The notes below the pieces were generated by a model. The model was not told the DNA's origin and did no database searches. It worked only from the letters and a program-made list of their open reading frames with translations. A DNA stretch of 16,345 nt from Erysipelotrichaceae bacterium (GTDB taxonomy: Bacteria > Bacillota_I > Bacilli_A > Erysipelotrichales > Erysipelotrichaceae), in assembly GCA_017512625.1 (NCBI GenBank), contig JAFWFB010000015.1:1-16345 (forward strand), given 5' to 3'. Of the stretch, positions 6,788 to 14,203 are shown piece by piece. Within the stretch, counting starts at the first letter, position 1. Every line of letters starts with the position of its first letter. Made by a program: the position numbers and the translations under genes.

Positions 6788-8467
6788 ATGAAGACAACAT
6801 TTAAATACGATCACTACTTCCTCTTTGAAGAGATCAAGAAGATCCTGGAGTATTTCCGGGAAAACTATCCCAAGCTGTTTAGCTACGAGAGCATCTGTAC
6901 CACAGTAAAGGGCCTGGAAGTATATGCCTGTACTATCGGCTATGGTGACAATGCTCATAAGAAAGCGATCTATATCGATGGCAATACCCATGCGGGTGAA
7001 GTTACCGGTTCGATGGCTGCCATGCATACCCTGGATTATCTGGTGACCAACAGTGATGATCCTAAGATCTGTAAACTGCTTACTGATACCACTTTCTATA
7101 TCATTCCCAGAGTTTCTCCGGATGGAGCCGAAAAATACCTGAGCTCAGAGATCACCTCCCATTCTCTGCGCTCAGTGGACCGTCCTTACTATGAAGATCT
7201 TAAGGGCCTTCTGGAGCAGGATCTCGATGGCGATAATACCATCAGGATGATGAGGATCAAGGATCCGCATGGCGTCTTTAAGAAAAGCGAAAAGGATCCG
7301 CTGATCATGGAAAAAAGACTTCCGGATGATACAGAAGGTGAATTCTATAATGTCTATTTCGAGGGCCTGTACAAGGATTATGATGGAAACATCATTTATC
7401 CTTCCAAGTCTCCTTATGGCAGGGATTTCAACCGTAATTATCCTTATGGCTGGTTTGCTGAAGCAAGACAGCCGGGTGCCGGTGAGTATCCGTTAAGCAA
7501 TCCTGAGACCAAGGCGATCGTGGACTTTGTCCTAAGCCATCCAAATATCGGTGTGGTAGCGACCCACCATACCCATGGCGGATTCCTACTCTTCCCGCCG
7601 GGAACCAGACCATCAGTCAGCGCTCCTAAGCAGGACATGGAATTCTATAAGGAGATCGGAGCCATGGCCAAGGAGGAATGCGATTATCCTTGTGTCAATA
7701 TCTTCGACTGCTTTATGGAAGATCAAAGCAATTACGATTCCGGCGCCTTCGATGACTGGTGCTATCAGACCCAGGGAATCTTAGCCTATACCGTCGAACT
7801 TTGGGACTTTGACAAACTGGTCGGTAAGACCTGGGATCGGACCAAGAGCTATACACCTAGCTTGGAAGAAGAAAACGAAGTACTGATGTTAAGGATCAAG
7901 TGGCTCAAGGAACATTATCCGGAAGCCATCAAGCCTTGGACGGAATATGATCATCCGCAATTCGGAAAGGTGGAGATCGGTGGCATCGGTGTCAAGTTCA
8001 CCAGCCAGAACCCTCCGGCCTTCCTGCTTAATAATGAAGTGGAGAAGATGACCAGTTTCACCTTGCGCTATGCGAAGGTATTGCCTGAACTATGCATTGA
8101 AAACACCCAGTGCACGCAGGTAGGAGATGATGTCTATAAGATAACGGTCAAAGTTGCTAACAACGGTTATCTGCCTACCAATATCAGCGAGGAAGCCATC
8201 AATCTGAAAGTGGCCAAGGAAGTTAAAGTTAAGATCGAGGGCGAGATCGAGATCATCGAAGGCAAAGCAGAGACCGGTATCGGCAACCTTGGCGGTTATG
8301 GCCAGATCAAGGCGATGATGGGTTACAGTGCCGGATATGAGTCACTGATCACAGTCGCCCCGATCAAGGAAGTTACCTGGATAATCAAGGCAAAAAAAGG
8401 CAGTGAGGTAACGATCAAAGCCTATCAGATCAAGGCCGGTGAAGCCTGCGCCAAGATCGTTCTGTAA
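6788..8467 (+). CDS. Cytoplasmic M14 zinc carboxypeptidase, carboxypeptidase-B-like selector residue
   Basis: 559 residues, with AAGGAGG five to six bases before the ATG. The N-terminal 370 residues are an M14 metallocarboxypeptidase domain with all key residues: zinc ligands His68 and Glu71 (THAGEVTG), substrate-binding Asn215-Arg216 (RDFNRNYPYG), third zinc ligand probably His261 (THHTHGG), and catalytic Glu337 (AYTVELWD). Aligned by eye to pancreatic enzymes, FDDWCY (321-326) puts Asp322 at the position (255) where carboxypeptidase B has Asp to select C-terminal Arg/Lys and carboxypeptidase A has Ile. The C-terminal 170 residues include a beta-rich domain (about 440-559). There is no signal peptide or membrane segment, so it should act in the cytoplasm on imported or internally produced peptides. 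It lies in the T-box operon. Arg/Lys specificity is inferred. Confidence 0.9.
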   Translation: MKTTFKYDHYFLFEEIKKILEYFRENYPKLFSYESICTTVKGLEVYACTIGYGDNAHKKAIYIDGNTHAGEVTGSMAAMHTLDYLVTNSDDPKICKLLTDTTFYIIPRVSPDGAEKYLSSEITSHSLRSVDRPYYEDLKGLLEQDLDGDNTIRMMRIKDPHGVFKKSEKDPLIMEKRLPDDTEGEFYNVYFEGLYKDYDGNIIYPSKSPYGRDFNRNYPYGWFAEARQPGAGEYPLSNPETKAIVDFVLSHPNIGVVATHHTHGGFLLFPPGTRPSVSAPKQDMEFYKEIGAMAKEECDYPCVNIFDCFMEDQSNYDSGAFDDWCYQTQGILAYTVELWDFDKLVGKTWDRTKSYTPSLEEENEVLMLRIKWLKEHYPEAIKPWTEYDHPQFGKVEIGGIGVKFTSQNPPAFLLNNEVEKMTSFTLRYAKVLPELCIENTQCTQVGDDVYKITVKVANNGYLPTNISEEAINLKVAKEVKVKIEGEIEIIEGKAETGIGNLGGYGQIKAMMGYSAGYESLITVAPIKEVTWIIKAKKGSEVTIKAYQIKAGEACAKIVL

Positions 8468-8494
8468 CAGCCATATCTATCAAATACTTATTTA

Positions 8495-8521
8495 AAAAAA
8501 GCGGCCTAAAGTCGCTTTTTT
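8495..8521 (+). terminator. Rho-independent terminator of the importer-carboxypeptidase operon
   Basis: AAAAAAGCGGC (8495-8505) pairs with GTCGCTTTTTT (8511-8521) with one G-T wobble and loop CTAAA. The A-rich 5' arm means it could also stop transcription from the other direction. Confidence 0.88.
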
Positions 8522-8566
8522 ATCTTGCTTATAGTCGATGTTTAAGGTCGCCGTCAGTCCTCAAAT

Positions 8567-8602
8567 TTGACATTTTAGGGTCAGATTAAGTAGAATTAGA
8601 AC
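8567..8602 (+). promoter_or_regulatory. Promoter for a leaderless mRNA (NlpC/P60-like gene)
   Basis: Consensus TTGACA (8567-8572), an 18-base spacer and TAGAAT (8591-8596). Only 6 bases separate the -10 from the ATG at 8603, so transcription should start at the start codon. There is no Shine-Dalgarno sequence. An imperfectly placed inverted repeat TGAC-n8-GTCA (8568-8583) covers the -35 box and could be an operator. Confidence 0.82.
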
Positions 8603-9376
8603 ATGCTAAAAAAACTGATCGTCTGTAACATGGCGCTTCTGCTGCTGATCGGGCTCGCATTACTCGATCTTAACTATCTGCTCAATGAGAAGCTGGAAGC
8701 TCAGTCCAATGTTACCGAACCAACATTTAGAAATATCTCGGATTACTACTTGATAGAAGCCGGTACCGATTTGGATTTCAGTGATGCCTACTACATCGAT
8801 GGACGCAATATCGTTCACCGTGTGTACTTCGCTGAGAACATCAATACCTATGTACCGGGAACCTATAAACTTACCGCAATCGTTAAAAACAGCGAAGAAT
8901 ATGTCTCCAAGGGTGTTACCGTCAAGATCGAGGAACCGGATTGCAGCTCCAGATTAAGCGGCGGATATTATGATCCGGATAAGGGGACTTGCGTTGTTAG
9001 CGGCGGAGCTACCCTGTTCTATAACACAGGAAGTTATTCGACTTATACCGATGCGACCGACGTTTACGGTATCGCTGAGTCATTGCTTGGCGTTACCGGC
9101 AGTTGTCAGGATGTCATGTGCATGTTCTATAACAAGTACTTTGGAAGGCAGCTGCTTACCATCAGGGCCAATTACATCTCTTATGAGGAAGCCCTTCCTG
9201 GCGACATGATCTTCTACATGAACGGCGGTAATGGCTATACTCATGTCGCGGTATACCTGGGTGATGGCATGGCCTTACAGGGCAACTACTCAGGAAGAGC
9301 GGTCATCCGCAGTATCTATCTGCCTAGGGCAACGGAACCGATGTTTGCCCGGGTAATACCTGAATTTGCTGATTGA
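8603..9376 (+). CDS. Exported NlpC/P60-like cysteine hydrolase with Ig-like domain
   Basis: 257 residues. The N-terminus is a signal peptide or membrane anchor (basic MLKK, hydrophobic 5-22). A beta-rich segment of bacterial Ig-like character follows (about 38-110, including YVPGTYKLTAIVKN). A short Cys/Gly-rich stretch (112-136) precedes a C-terminal domain (about 150-257) with the layout of NlpC/P60 enzymes: a Cys at the start of a helix (Cys168 in GSCQDVMCMFYNKY), LPGDMIFY, a His (His214 in YTHVAVYLGDG) and a polar third residue, probably Gln226. NlpC/P60 enzymes cut peptide links in the cell wall. The usual DCSG motif reads SCQD here, so it could be a divergent or non-peptidoglycan member. 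The start is forced by an in-frame TAG at 8597. It is a single gene with its own promoter and no clear terminator before the next promoter. Confidence 0.82.
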   Translation: MLKKLIVCNMALLLLIGLALLDLNYLLNEKLEAQSNVTEPTFRNISDYYLIEAGTDLDFSDAYYIDGRNIVHRVYFAENINTYVPGTYKLTAIVKNSEEYVSKGVTVKIEEPDCSSRLSGGYYDPDKGTCVVSGGATLFYNTGSYSTYTDATDVYGIAESLLGVTGSCQDVMCMFYNKYFGRQLLTIRANYISYEEALPGDMIFYMNGGNGYTHVAVYLGDGMALQGNYSGRAVIRSIYLPRATEPMFARVIPEFAD

Positions 9377-9383
9377 TTAGGTG

Positions 9384-9395
9384 TATAATTAAAGT
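9384..9395 (+). promoter_or_regulatory. -10 promoter for a leaderless mRNA (PUA-like/mnmG operon)
   Basis: Perfect TATAAT at 9384-9389, 6 bases before the ATG at 9396. No strong -35 is visible; any would lie in the end of the upstream gene. An in-frame TAA at 9390 forces the start at 9396, and there is no Shine-Dalgarno sequence. Confidence 0.7.
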
Positions 9396-10235
9396 ATGAG
9401 TAGTATCGCTTATATCAGTGATGCCAAAATGCTGGAATTTCACCGTCTGCAAAACAACAGAAAGATGAATTTTTGGCGCCTTAATAATAAAGGGTTTACG
9501 GATTTTTGCCAGGGAGAATTCATCTTTTTTCTTTCCAAAGACCGCCGGATGATGCGCAACAGGGAAAAGGGCATTATCGGTTACGGTACCCTGGAAGGGA
9601 TCGATTCCTTGTCTGTGCGCAAGATGTGGAACAAGTATGGCTCCTATAACGGTTATAGCAGCTATGAGGAATTCAGCGAGACCTTAAATAAATTAAGCGA
9701 TAAAGGGGAGACGCCGAAAAAGATCAGTTCCCTGGTCGTTGGTGATGTCGTCTTTTTCCAGGGCCCGATCTATCTAAGCGAATTTGACTATAACATCTCC
9801 CGCAATATCGAATCTTACATCTATCTGGAAGATAAGGTGACCGTCTCCATCCTTAAGAAGGCCAGCGAGATCGGTCTGGATGTCTGGACGCATCCGGAAA
9901 AGGAAAACAAGGTCGATCTGGATATCATCAGGGTAGAGTTGTTTGAGGCATTGGACACTGTAAGAGCGCTGGAATACAAAAAAAGCGAACTAAAAGCGAT
10001 CCGTTCGCTGATTCCTGATCGGTGCGAGATCTTAAAAGATCATCAGGATCTCGGCTTTGAGATAGACGAGAACAGGGTCATCATCCACGCTTTTTTGATC
10101 AATGATAAATATCAAAATGAACTGACCGGTTATCTGGTACTGCTTAAAAAACAGATTTTGGGTATTCTTGATAAGGAAATCGTTATAGAATTTAATACAG
10201 GCAACGACCTTATGGATGAAATACTCAATGATTGA
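9396..10235 (+). CDS. Unknown protein with PUA/EVE-like N-terminal domain
   Basis: 279 residues, no signal peptide or membrane segment. The first 150 residues carry NFWRL (25-29), GEFIFFL (40-46), IIGYGTLEG (60-68), MWNKYGSYNGYSSYEEF (77-93) and VVGDVVFFQGPIYL (114-127). The layout 'FWR / GE-FFF / I-GYG / W-K-G--NG / F' resembles the PUA-like/EVE superfamily domains that bind modified bases or RNA and are found in some nucleases and in stand-alone proteins. The C-terminal part (about 170-279) contains a long charged helix (178-205) and a mixed alpha/beta region, and shows no nuclease motif I recognise. It begins an operon that ends with mnmG, a tRNA modification gene, which fits an RNA-related role. 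Family placement is by eye and uncertain. It overlaps the next gene by 8 bases. Confidence 0.8.
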   Translation: MSSIAYISDAKMLEFHRLQNNRKMNFWRLNNKGFTDFCQGEFIFFLSKDRRMMRNREKGIIGYGTLEGIDSLSVRKMWNKYGSYNGYSSYEEFSETLNKLSDKGETPKKISSLVVGDVVFFQGPIYLSEFDYNISRNIESYIYLEDKVTVSILKKASEIGLDVWTHPEKENKVDLDIIRVELFEALDTVRALEYKKSELKAIRSLIPDRCEILKDHQDLGFEIDENRVIIHAFLINDKYQNELTGYLVLLKKQILGILDKEIVIEFNTGNDLMDEILND

Positions 10236-10563
10236 AGAATTAAGAAAACACAAAATATATATCGATGACATCATCGATAGATTCGAAAACGAGAATGAAT
10301 ATCTGAAATGCGTCAGGATCTATCTTACTGACGAGTTTTTCGATGAATTAAAGGAACTGATAAGGATCGGTGATTTTGCCATTGCCATTGATGCCCTTAA
10401 GGGTCTTTATATCCTTGCCCTTGATCTGCGTTTGATGGATCTCTACTGGCTTTTGGTAGATATCTATGAAGCCTTGGTCGAAGAGGATTATGTAGGGATC
10501 GATGACAAACTGGAAGATATCCTTGTAGAACGTCAGCGTCTGATGGAGGTCTTTCATGTTTGA
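10228..10563 (+). CDS. Small unrecognised acidic protein upstream of mnmG
   Basis: 111 residues from ATG 10228; an in-frame ATG at 10216 would add four residues. I prefer 10228 because it gives an 8-base overlap with the upstream stop, the same arrangement seen at other junctions here. Neither start has a strong ribosome binding site, so coupling to upstream translation is likely. The protein is mostly alpha-helical, acidic (EEDYVGIDDKLEDI) and rich in Leu, Ile and Tyr, with a hydrophobic helix around LYILALDLRLMDLYWLLVDI that is more likely a buried core than a membrane span. No known domain is recognised. It overlaps mnmG by 8 bases and contains the GGAGGT that serves mnmG. Confidence 0.75.
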   Translation: MIEELRKHKIYIDDIIDRFENENEYLKCVRIYLTDEFFDELKELIRIGDFAIAIDALKGLYILALDLRLMDLYWLLVDIYEALVEEDYVGIDDKLEDILVERQRLMEVFHV

Positions 10564-12406
10564 TGCGATCGTTGTCGGTGCCGGACATGCGGGATGCGAA
10601 GCTGCCCATATCCTGGCGAAAATGGGCAAGAAGACTGCTTTGATAACCATCAATCTTGAACATATCGCTAAAATGCCCTGCAACCCCAGTATCGGTGGAC
10701 CGGCTAAGGGGATCGTCGTCCGTGAAGTAGATGCCCTCGGTGGCATCATGCCAAGGATTGCTGATAAGACTGCACTGCAGTTTAAGATGCTAAACAGTGC
10801 CAAGGGTCCGGGAGTAAGGGCCCTTAGAGTTCAAAGCGATAAGCTGGCCTATTCAGCCTTGATGCGCAAGACTCTGGAACAGATGGATGATCTTACCATC
10901 ATCGAGGATATCGTTGAAGGTCTGATCGTTGAAGATAATAAATGTGTCGGTGTAAAACTATCATCTAAAGATATCTATGCCAAGGCAGTGGTTTTAACGA
11001 CCGGTACCTACATGGACTCGCTGGTCATGATCAGTGATGAAGTAAAAAGCAGCGGTCCGGATGGTGATAAGACGACCAAGAACCTGTCAAAGTGTCTCAG
11101 TGATCTGGGATTGGAATTATTCCGTCTTAAGACCGGTACCCCGCCAAGGGTCTATACCGACTCCATCGATTTTTCCAGGACGGTTTTGGAAAAGGGTGAC
11201 GATGAATTCTTGCATTTTGCCCAGGAGACTACCAAGGACGAAGTATTGCCACCGGAAAAGCAGCTTCCTTGTTACCTGACTCATACCACCCTAAAGACCA
11301 AAGAGATCATCCAGAATAACATGCACCGCTCCTCAATGTATAGCGGTGTGGTAAAGGGCGTCGGACCGCGTTATTGTCCATCGATCGAAGACAAGGTCAA
11401 GCGTTTTTCCGATAAGGATGTCCACCAGATCTTCCTGGAGCCGGAATCACTGGAACTGGATACCACCTATATCCAGGGCTTCAGTTCTTCCTTACCTAGG
11501 GAAGTGCAGGAAGAGATGCTGGTAACGGTGACCGGTCTGGAACATGCCAGGATCAAGAAATACGCTTATGCGATCGAATACGATGCCATCAATCCGTTGG
11601 ATGTCAAGATCAATCTGGAGACCAGGAAGATCGAGAATCTGTTTATCGGTGGCCAGATCCTGGGTACCAGCGGCTATGAGGAGGCAGCCGGCCTCGGTAT
11701 CATGGCCGGTATCAATGCCTGCCTTAAGATCGATGGCAAGGAGCCTTTCATACTTAAAAGAGATGAGGCTTACATCGGTGTCATGATCGATGATCTGATC
11801 ACCAAAGGAACCAATGAACCATACCGTCTTCTGACCAGCAGAGCGGAATACCGTCTGCTTCTAAGACATGATAATGCGGAGCAAAGACTGATAAGCTATG
11901 CCCACAAGCTTGGTACGGTAAGCGATCTACGCTATCAGAATTATCTTGATAAGGAACATCGCAAGGAAAAGGCGATCGAGACCCTTAAAAATATCAAGTT
12001 CCCGGTCGATTCCAGGATCAATGATTATCTCACTGAACTGGGCTTTGAACCGCTAAGTGTCGGTACCAATGGCTATGAACTGCTTAGAAGACCGAAAGTT
12101 TCGATCTGTAAGCTCAACGAATTTACCGATGACCCGATCGACGAGGATATCATAAATGAGCTGGAGATCGAGACCAAGTATGAAGGTTACATCGCCAAGG
12201 CTAAAAGAGAAGCAGAAAAGATGCGAAAGAATGAGAAGATCTCGCTTAGAAAGATCGAAGATTACCAAAGCGTGCCAAACCTTTCTCTCGAAGCCATCAC
12301 CAAACTTAATAAGATCAAGCCGGAAACGCTTGGTCAGGCTTCCCGGATCAGTGGTATCAACCCTAGCGATTTGGAAGTTATCATGATTTATCTTAAGAGG
12401 TCCTAG
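10556..12406 (+). CDS. mnmG: tRNA uridine-5-carboxymethylaminomethyl modification enzyme MnmG
   Basis: 616 residues, typical for the long bacterial MnmG (GidA). It is an FAD protein that, with MnmE, installs the cmnm5/nm5 group on wobble uridine U34 of certain tRNAs, using methylenetetrahydrofolate. Visible markers: FAD-binding VVGAGHAGCEAA (6-17), the signature CNPSIGGPAKGIVVREVDALGG starting at residue 42, TGTPPRV (193-199), the conserved Cys in RYCPSIEDK (Cys274), GTSGYEEAAGLGIMAG, and SRAEYRLLLRHDNAEQRL near the C-terminal third. A GGAGGT at 10545-10550 lies 5 bases before the ATG. The stop codon sits in the loop of the terminator that follows. In most Firmicutes mnmE lies directly beside mnmG; here mnmE comes two genes later in a separate transcription unit. 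Confidence 0.98.
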   Translation: MFDAIVVGAGHAGCEAAHILAKMGKKTALITINLEHIAKMPCNPSIGGPAKGIVVREVDALGGIMPRIADKTALQFKMLNSAKGPGVRALRVQSDKLAYSALMRKTLEQMDDLTIIEDIVEGLIVEDNKCVGVKLSSKDIYAKAVVLTTGTYMDSLVMISDEVKSSGPDGDKTTKNLSKCLSDLGLELFRLKTGTPPRVYTDSIDFSRTVLEKGDDEFLHFAQETTKDEVLPPEKQLPCYLTHTTLKTKEIIQNNMHRSSMYSGVVKGVGPRYCPSIEDKVKRFSDKDVHQIFLEPESLELDTTYIQGFSSSLPREVQEEMLVTVTGLEHARIKKYAYAIEYDAINPLDVKINLETRKIENLFIGGQILGTSGYEEAAGLGIMAGINACLKIDGKEPFILKRDEAYIGVMIDDLITKGTNEPYRLLTSRAEYRLLLRHDNAEQRLISYAHKLGTVSDLRYQNYLDKEHRKEKAIETLKNIKFPVDSRINDYLTELGFEPLSVGTNGYELLRRPKVSICKLNEFTDDPIDEDIINELEIETKYEGYIAKAKREAEKMRKNEKISLRKIEDYQSVPNLSLEAITKLNKIKPETLGQASRISGINPSDLEVIMIYLKRS

Positions 12407-12417
12407 GACCTCTTTTT
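12395..12417 (+). terminator. Terminator overlapping the mnmG stop codon
   Basis: AAGAGGTC (12395-12402) pairs with GACCTCTT (12407-12414), with the loop CTAG containing the TAG stop (12404-12406), followed by T to 12417. As at 700-723, the transcript ends within a few bases of the coding sequence. Confidence 0.9.
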
Positions 12418-12430
12418 AAATTGATAATAG

Positions 12431-12445
12431 TGTTATACTTAACGT
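12431..12445 (+). promoter_or_regulatory. Extended -10 promoter for a leaderless mRNA (membrane regulator-mnmE operon)
   Basis: TGT-TATACT (12431-12439) with 6 bases before the GTG start at 12446. No good -35 is seen. GATAAT at 12423-12428 is a weaker alternative -10 that would give a leader of about 10 bases. There is no Shine-Dalgarno sequence. Confidence 0.68.
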
Positions 12446-14203
12446 GTGAATTCGCTTCCCAACAAACTTTTAACCTTAAGAAAGCACTATAACTTCTCCC
12501 AGGGTTTTGTAGCCAAGAATGTCGGTATGGACATCTTCAGCTACATGGCCGTGGAAAACGGAAGAATGATGGCTGATTACGAACAGTTACGCAAGATAGC
12601 TGCTTTTTATCATCTGGATATCGCGGAGCTGATCGATAACCGCAAGGAAGTGACTTTAAAGGAATACAACAAGCATTACGATACCGACAAGATCGATCTG
12701 ACCATGATCGGCAAGGAATTGAAACCGAAAAAGACTTTAAAGGAGATCCTTGGTTCCAGCTACTTCTTTGCCATTATCGTAGCCCTGATCTTTATGGTGG
12801 TCATCGTTCATTTCCTGCCTAAGAATGCAAATAACAGTCTGGAACAGATCTTCAGTCCGATCGATCAGTTAAGTGCTTCGGATACTTCTGTTGTCTATCT
12901 ATATGGCAATCAGCTTTTATCCCGCGGCGATAACAGCAACGGTCAGCTGGATTATGCCCAGATCGATAACGTCCTAAAGGCCAAGGAAGGAACCAATTTC
13001 ACCATCATCCTTAAAAAGGACGGATCCCTGGCTAGCGCCGGTCTTAACAGCAAATACCTGGAAGAAGTCGGAAGGATCGATGATGCTTTGGATATCGCAG
13101 CCGGTAAGACCCATGTTCTGATCCTGCACCGCAATCACAGTGTCAGCGCCATCGGTTCCAACAATTTCGGCGAGTGTGATACGCAAAAATGGGAAGGCAT
13201 CAGAAATATCTATGCGGGAGAATACGGTTCAGTAGGCATCAGCGACAAGCAGGTCTATGTCAGCGGCATCGTTCCTTTTGCTGAAGAGATCAAGACCGAT
13301 ACCAAGGGAGTCTATTTCGATAATGACAGCCTGTTTCTGATCAATGCGGATAATACCGTATCCTGCTTTTCACCTAATAATTACATAACCTCCTACTGGG
13401 AGAATGTCATCGATATTGCCATCGGCGAGAATTTCGTCGCAGGACTGCGCAAGGATGGCAAGGTCTACATCCTGATCGATAACTACCTGATCGAAAACGA
13501 AGTCGAGCAGTGGACCGGTATCCAGGCGATCGAAGCCGGAAAGGATTATCTGGTCGCCTTTGACGGTACCCAGGTCTATGGTGTGGGCAACAACAACTAT
13601 GATCAGTTCGATAAGAGTGCTGCTTCCATTCAGCAGCTTCCTGATGTACGCAACATCCATCTGACACCGGATGGCGATGTCTTAAGGATCACCTTTGATC
13701 CGGTCATGGATGCTACCTCCTATCAGATCGAGATCGATCTGGGCATCGGTTACAGCGTCAAGGTCGACGAACCAAAGGCCGAGGTCGAACTAAGCCGGTT
13801 CAATGATGATCAGCAATATCTGATCAGGATCACTGCCTTATCCGATTCCGGTCAGTTTACCAAATCGGATACGTCTTTTGCGGTATTCACCAAGCCGAAG
13901 AAACAGCCGGAGACCACACCAAAGGATGATGAAGAACCGCTGGTCATCGAGATCCCGTTTAAGATCGATGTGCTGGAAGGAAAGACCGTCAATAATTTCA
14001 ATGCCTATATAAGCGGGCTGGGTGTCGATCCTGGCAAGGTAAGCGGCCATGAGGATGAAAGCCCATGTGCCAAGGGACAGAATGAGCCGATCATCATCAG
14101 GGTCATTGGTCTGACGAGCAATGAATCGATCACCAAGACTGAATTATTTGAAAGAGAAATTGAGTATTATTACTGCAAGCTGGTAAACGAAGATGAGCAA
14201 TAA
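12446..14203 (+). CDS. Transmembrane XRE-type regulator with extracellular RCC1-like propeller and FnIII-like domain
   Basis: 585 residues starting at GTG. An in-frame TAA at 12440 and the position of the HTH domain force this start. The N-terminus (about 6-62) is an XRE/Cro-type helix-turn-helix (LLTLRKHYNFSQGFVAKNVG ... VENGRMMADYEQLRKIAAFYHLD). A charged linker leads to one membrane span (105-124). The rest should be extracellular. Residues 147-395 have RCC1-type propeller repeats, each running 'kdGsl-a-G-N--Gq---w--I--i-aG--h-v-L' (for example SAIGSNNFGECDTQKWEGIRNIYAG). A fibronectin-III-like domain (about 400-483, VLRITFDPVMDATSYQIEI) follows, then a Pro-rich linker and a C-terminal domain (500-585) of possibly PASTA-like fold with two Cys (541, 577). 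The design suggests an external signal transmitted directly to a DNA-binding domain at the membrane. Signal and target are unknown. It heads the operon that includes mnmE, so autoregulation is plausible. Confidence 0.85.
   Translation: MNSLPNKLLTLRKHYNFSQGFVAKNVGMDIFSYMAVENGRMMADYEQLRKIAAFYHLDIAELIDNRKEVTLKEYNKHYDTDKIDLTMIGKELKPKKTLKEILGSSYFFAIIVALIFMVVIVHFLPKNANNSLEQIFSPIDQLSASDTSVVYLYGNQLLSRGDNSNGQLDYAQIDNVLKAKEGTNFTIILKKDGSLASAGLNSKYLEEVGRIDDALDIAAGKTHVLILHRNHSVSAIGSNNFGECDTQKWEGIRNIYAGEYGSVGISDKQVYVSGIVPFAEEIKTDTKGVYFDNDSLFLINADNTVSCFSPNNYITSYWENVIDIAIGENFVAGLRKDGKVYILIDNYLIENEVEQWTGIQAIEAGKDYLVAFDGTQVYGVGNNNYDQFDKSAASIQQLPDVRNIHLTPDGDVLRITFDPVMDATSYQIEIDLGIGYSVKVDEPKAEVELSRFNDDQQYLIRITALSDSGQFTKSDTSFAVFTKPKKQPETTPKDDEEPLVIEIPFKIDVLEGKTVNNFNAYISGLGVDPGKVSGHEDESPCAKGQNEPIIIRVIGLTSNESITKTELFEREIEYYYCKLVNEDEQ

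Noticed and set aside
7428..7638. Minus-strand open frames within the carboxypeptidase gene
   Set aside because: They are shadows of a strongly supported + strand gene with no ribosome binding sites or family features. The same holds for the other antisense frames in the window, including 13370-13667 and 14901-15615.
12446..14203. Kinase-type PASTA receptor
   Set aside because: There is no kinase domain; the N-terminus is a helix-turn-helix, and the C-terminal domain only loosely resembles PASTA.
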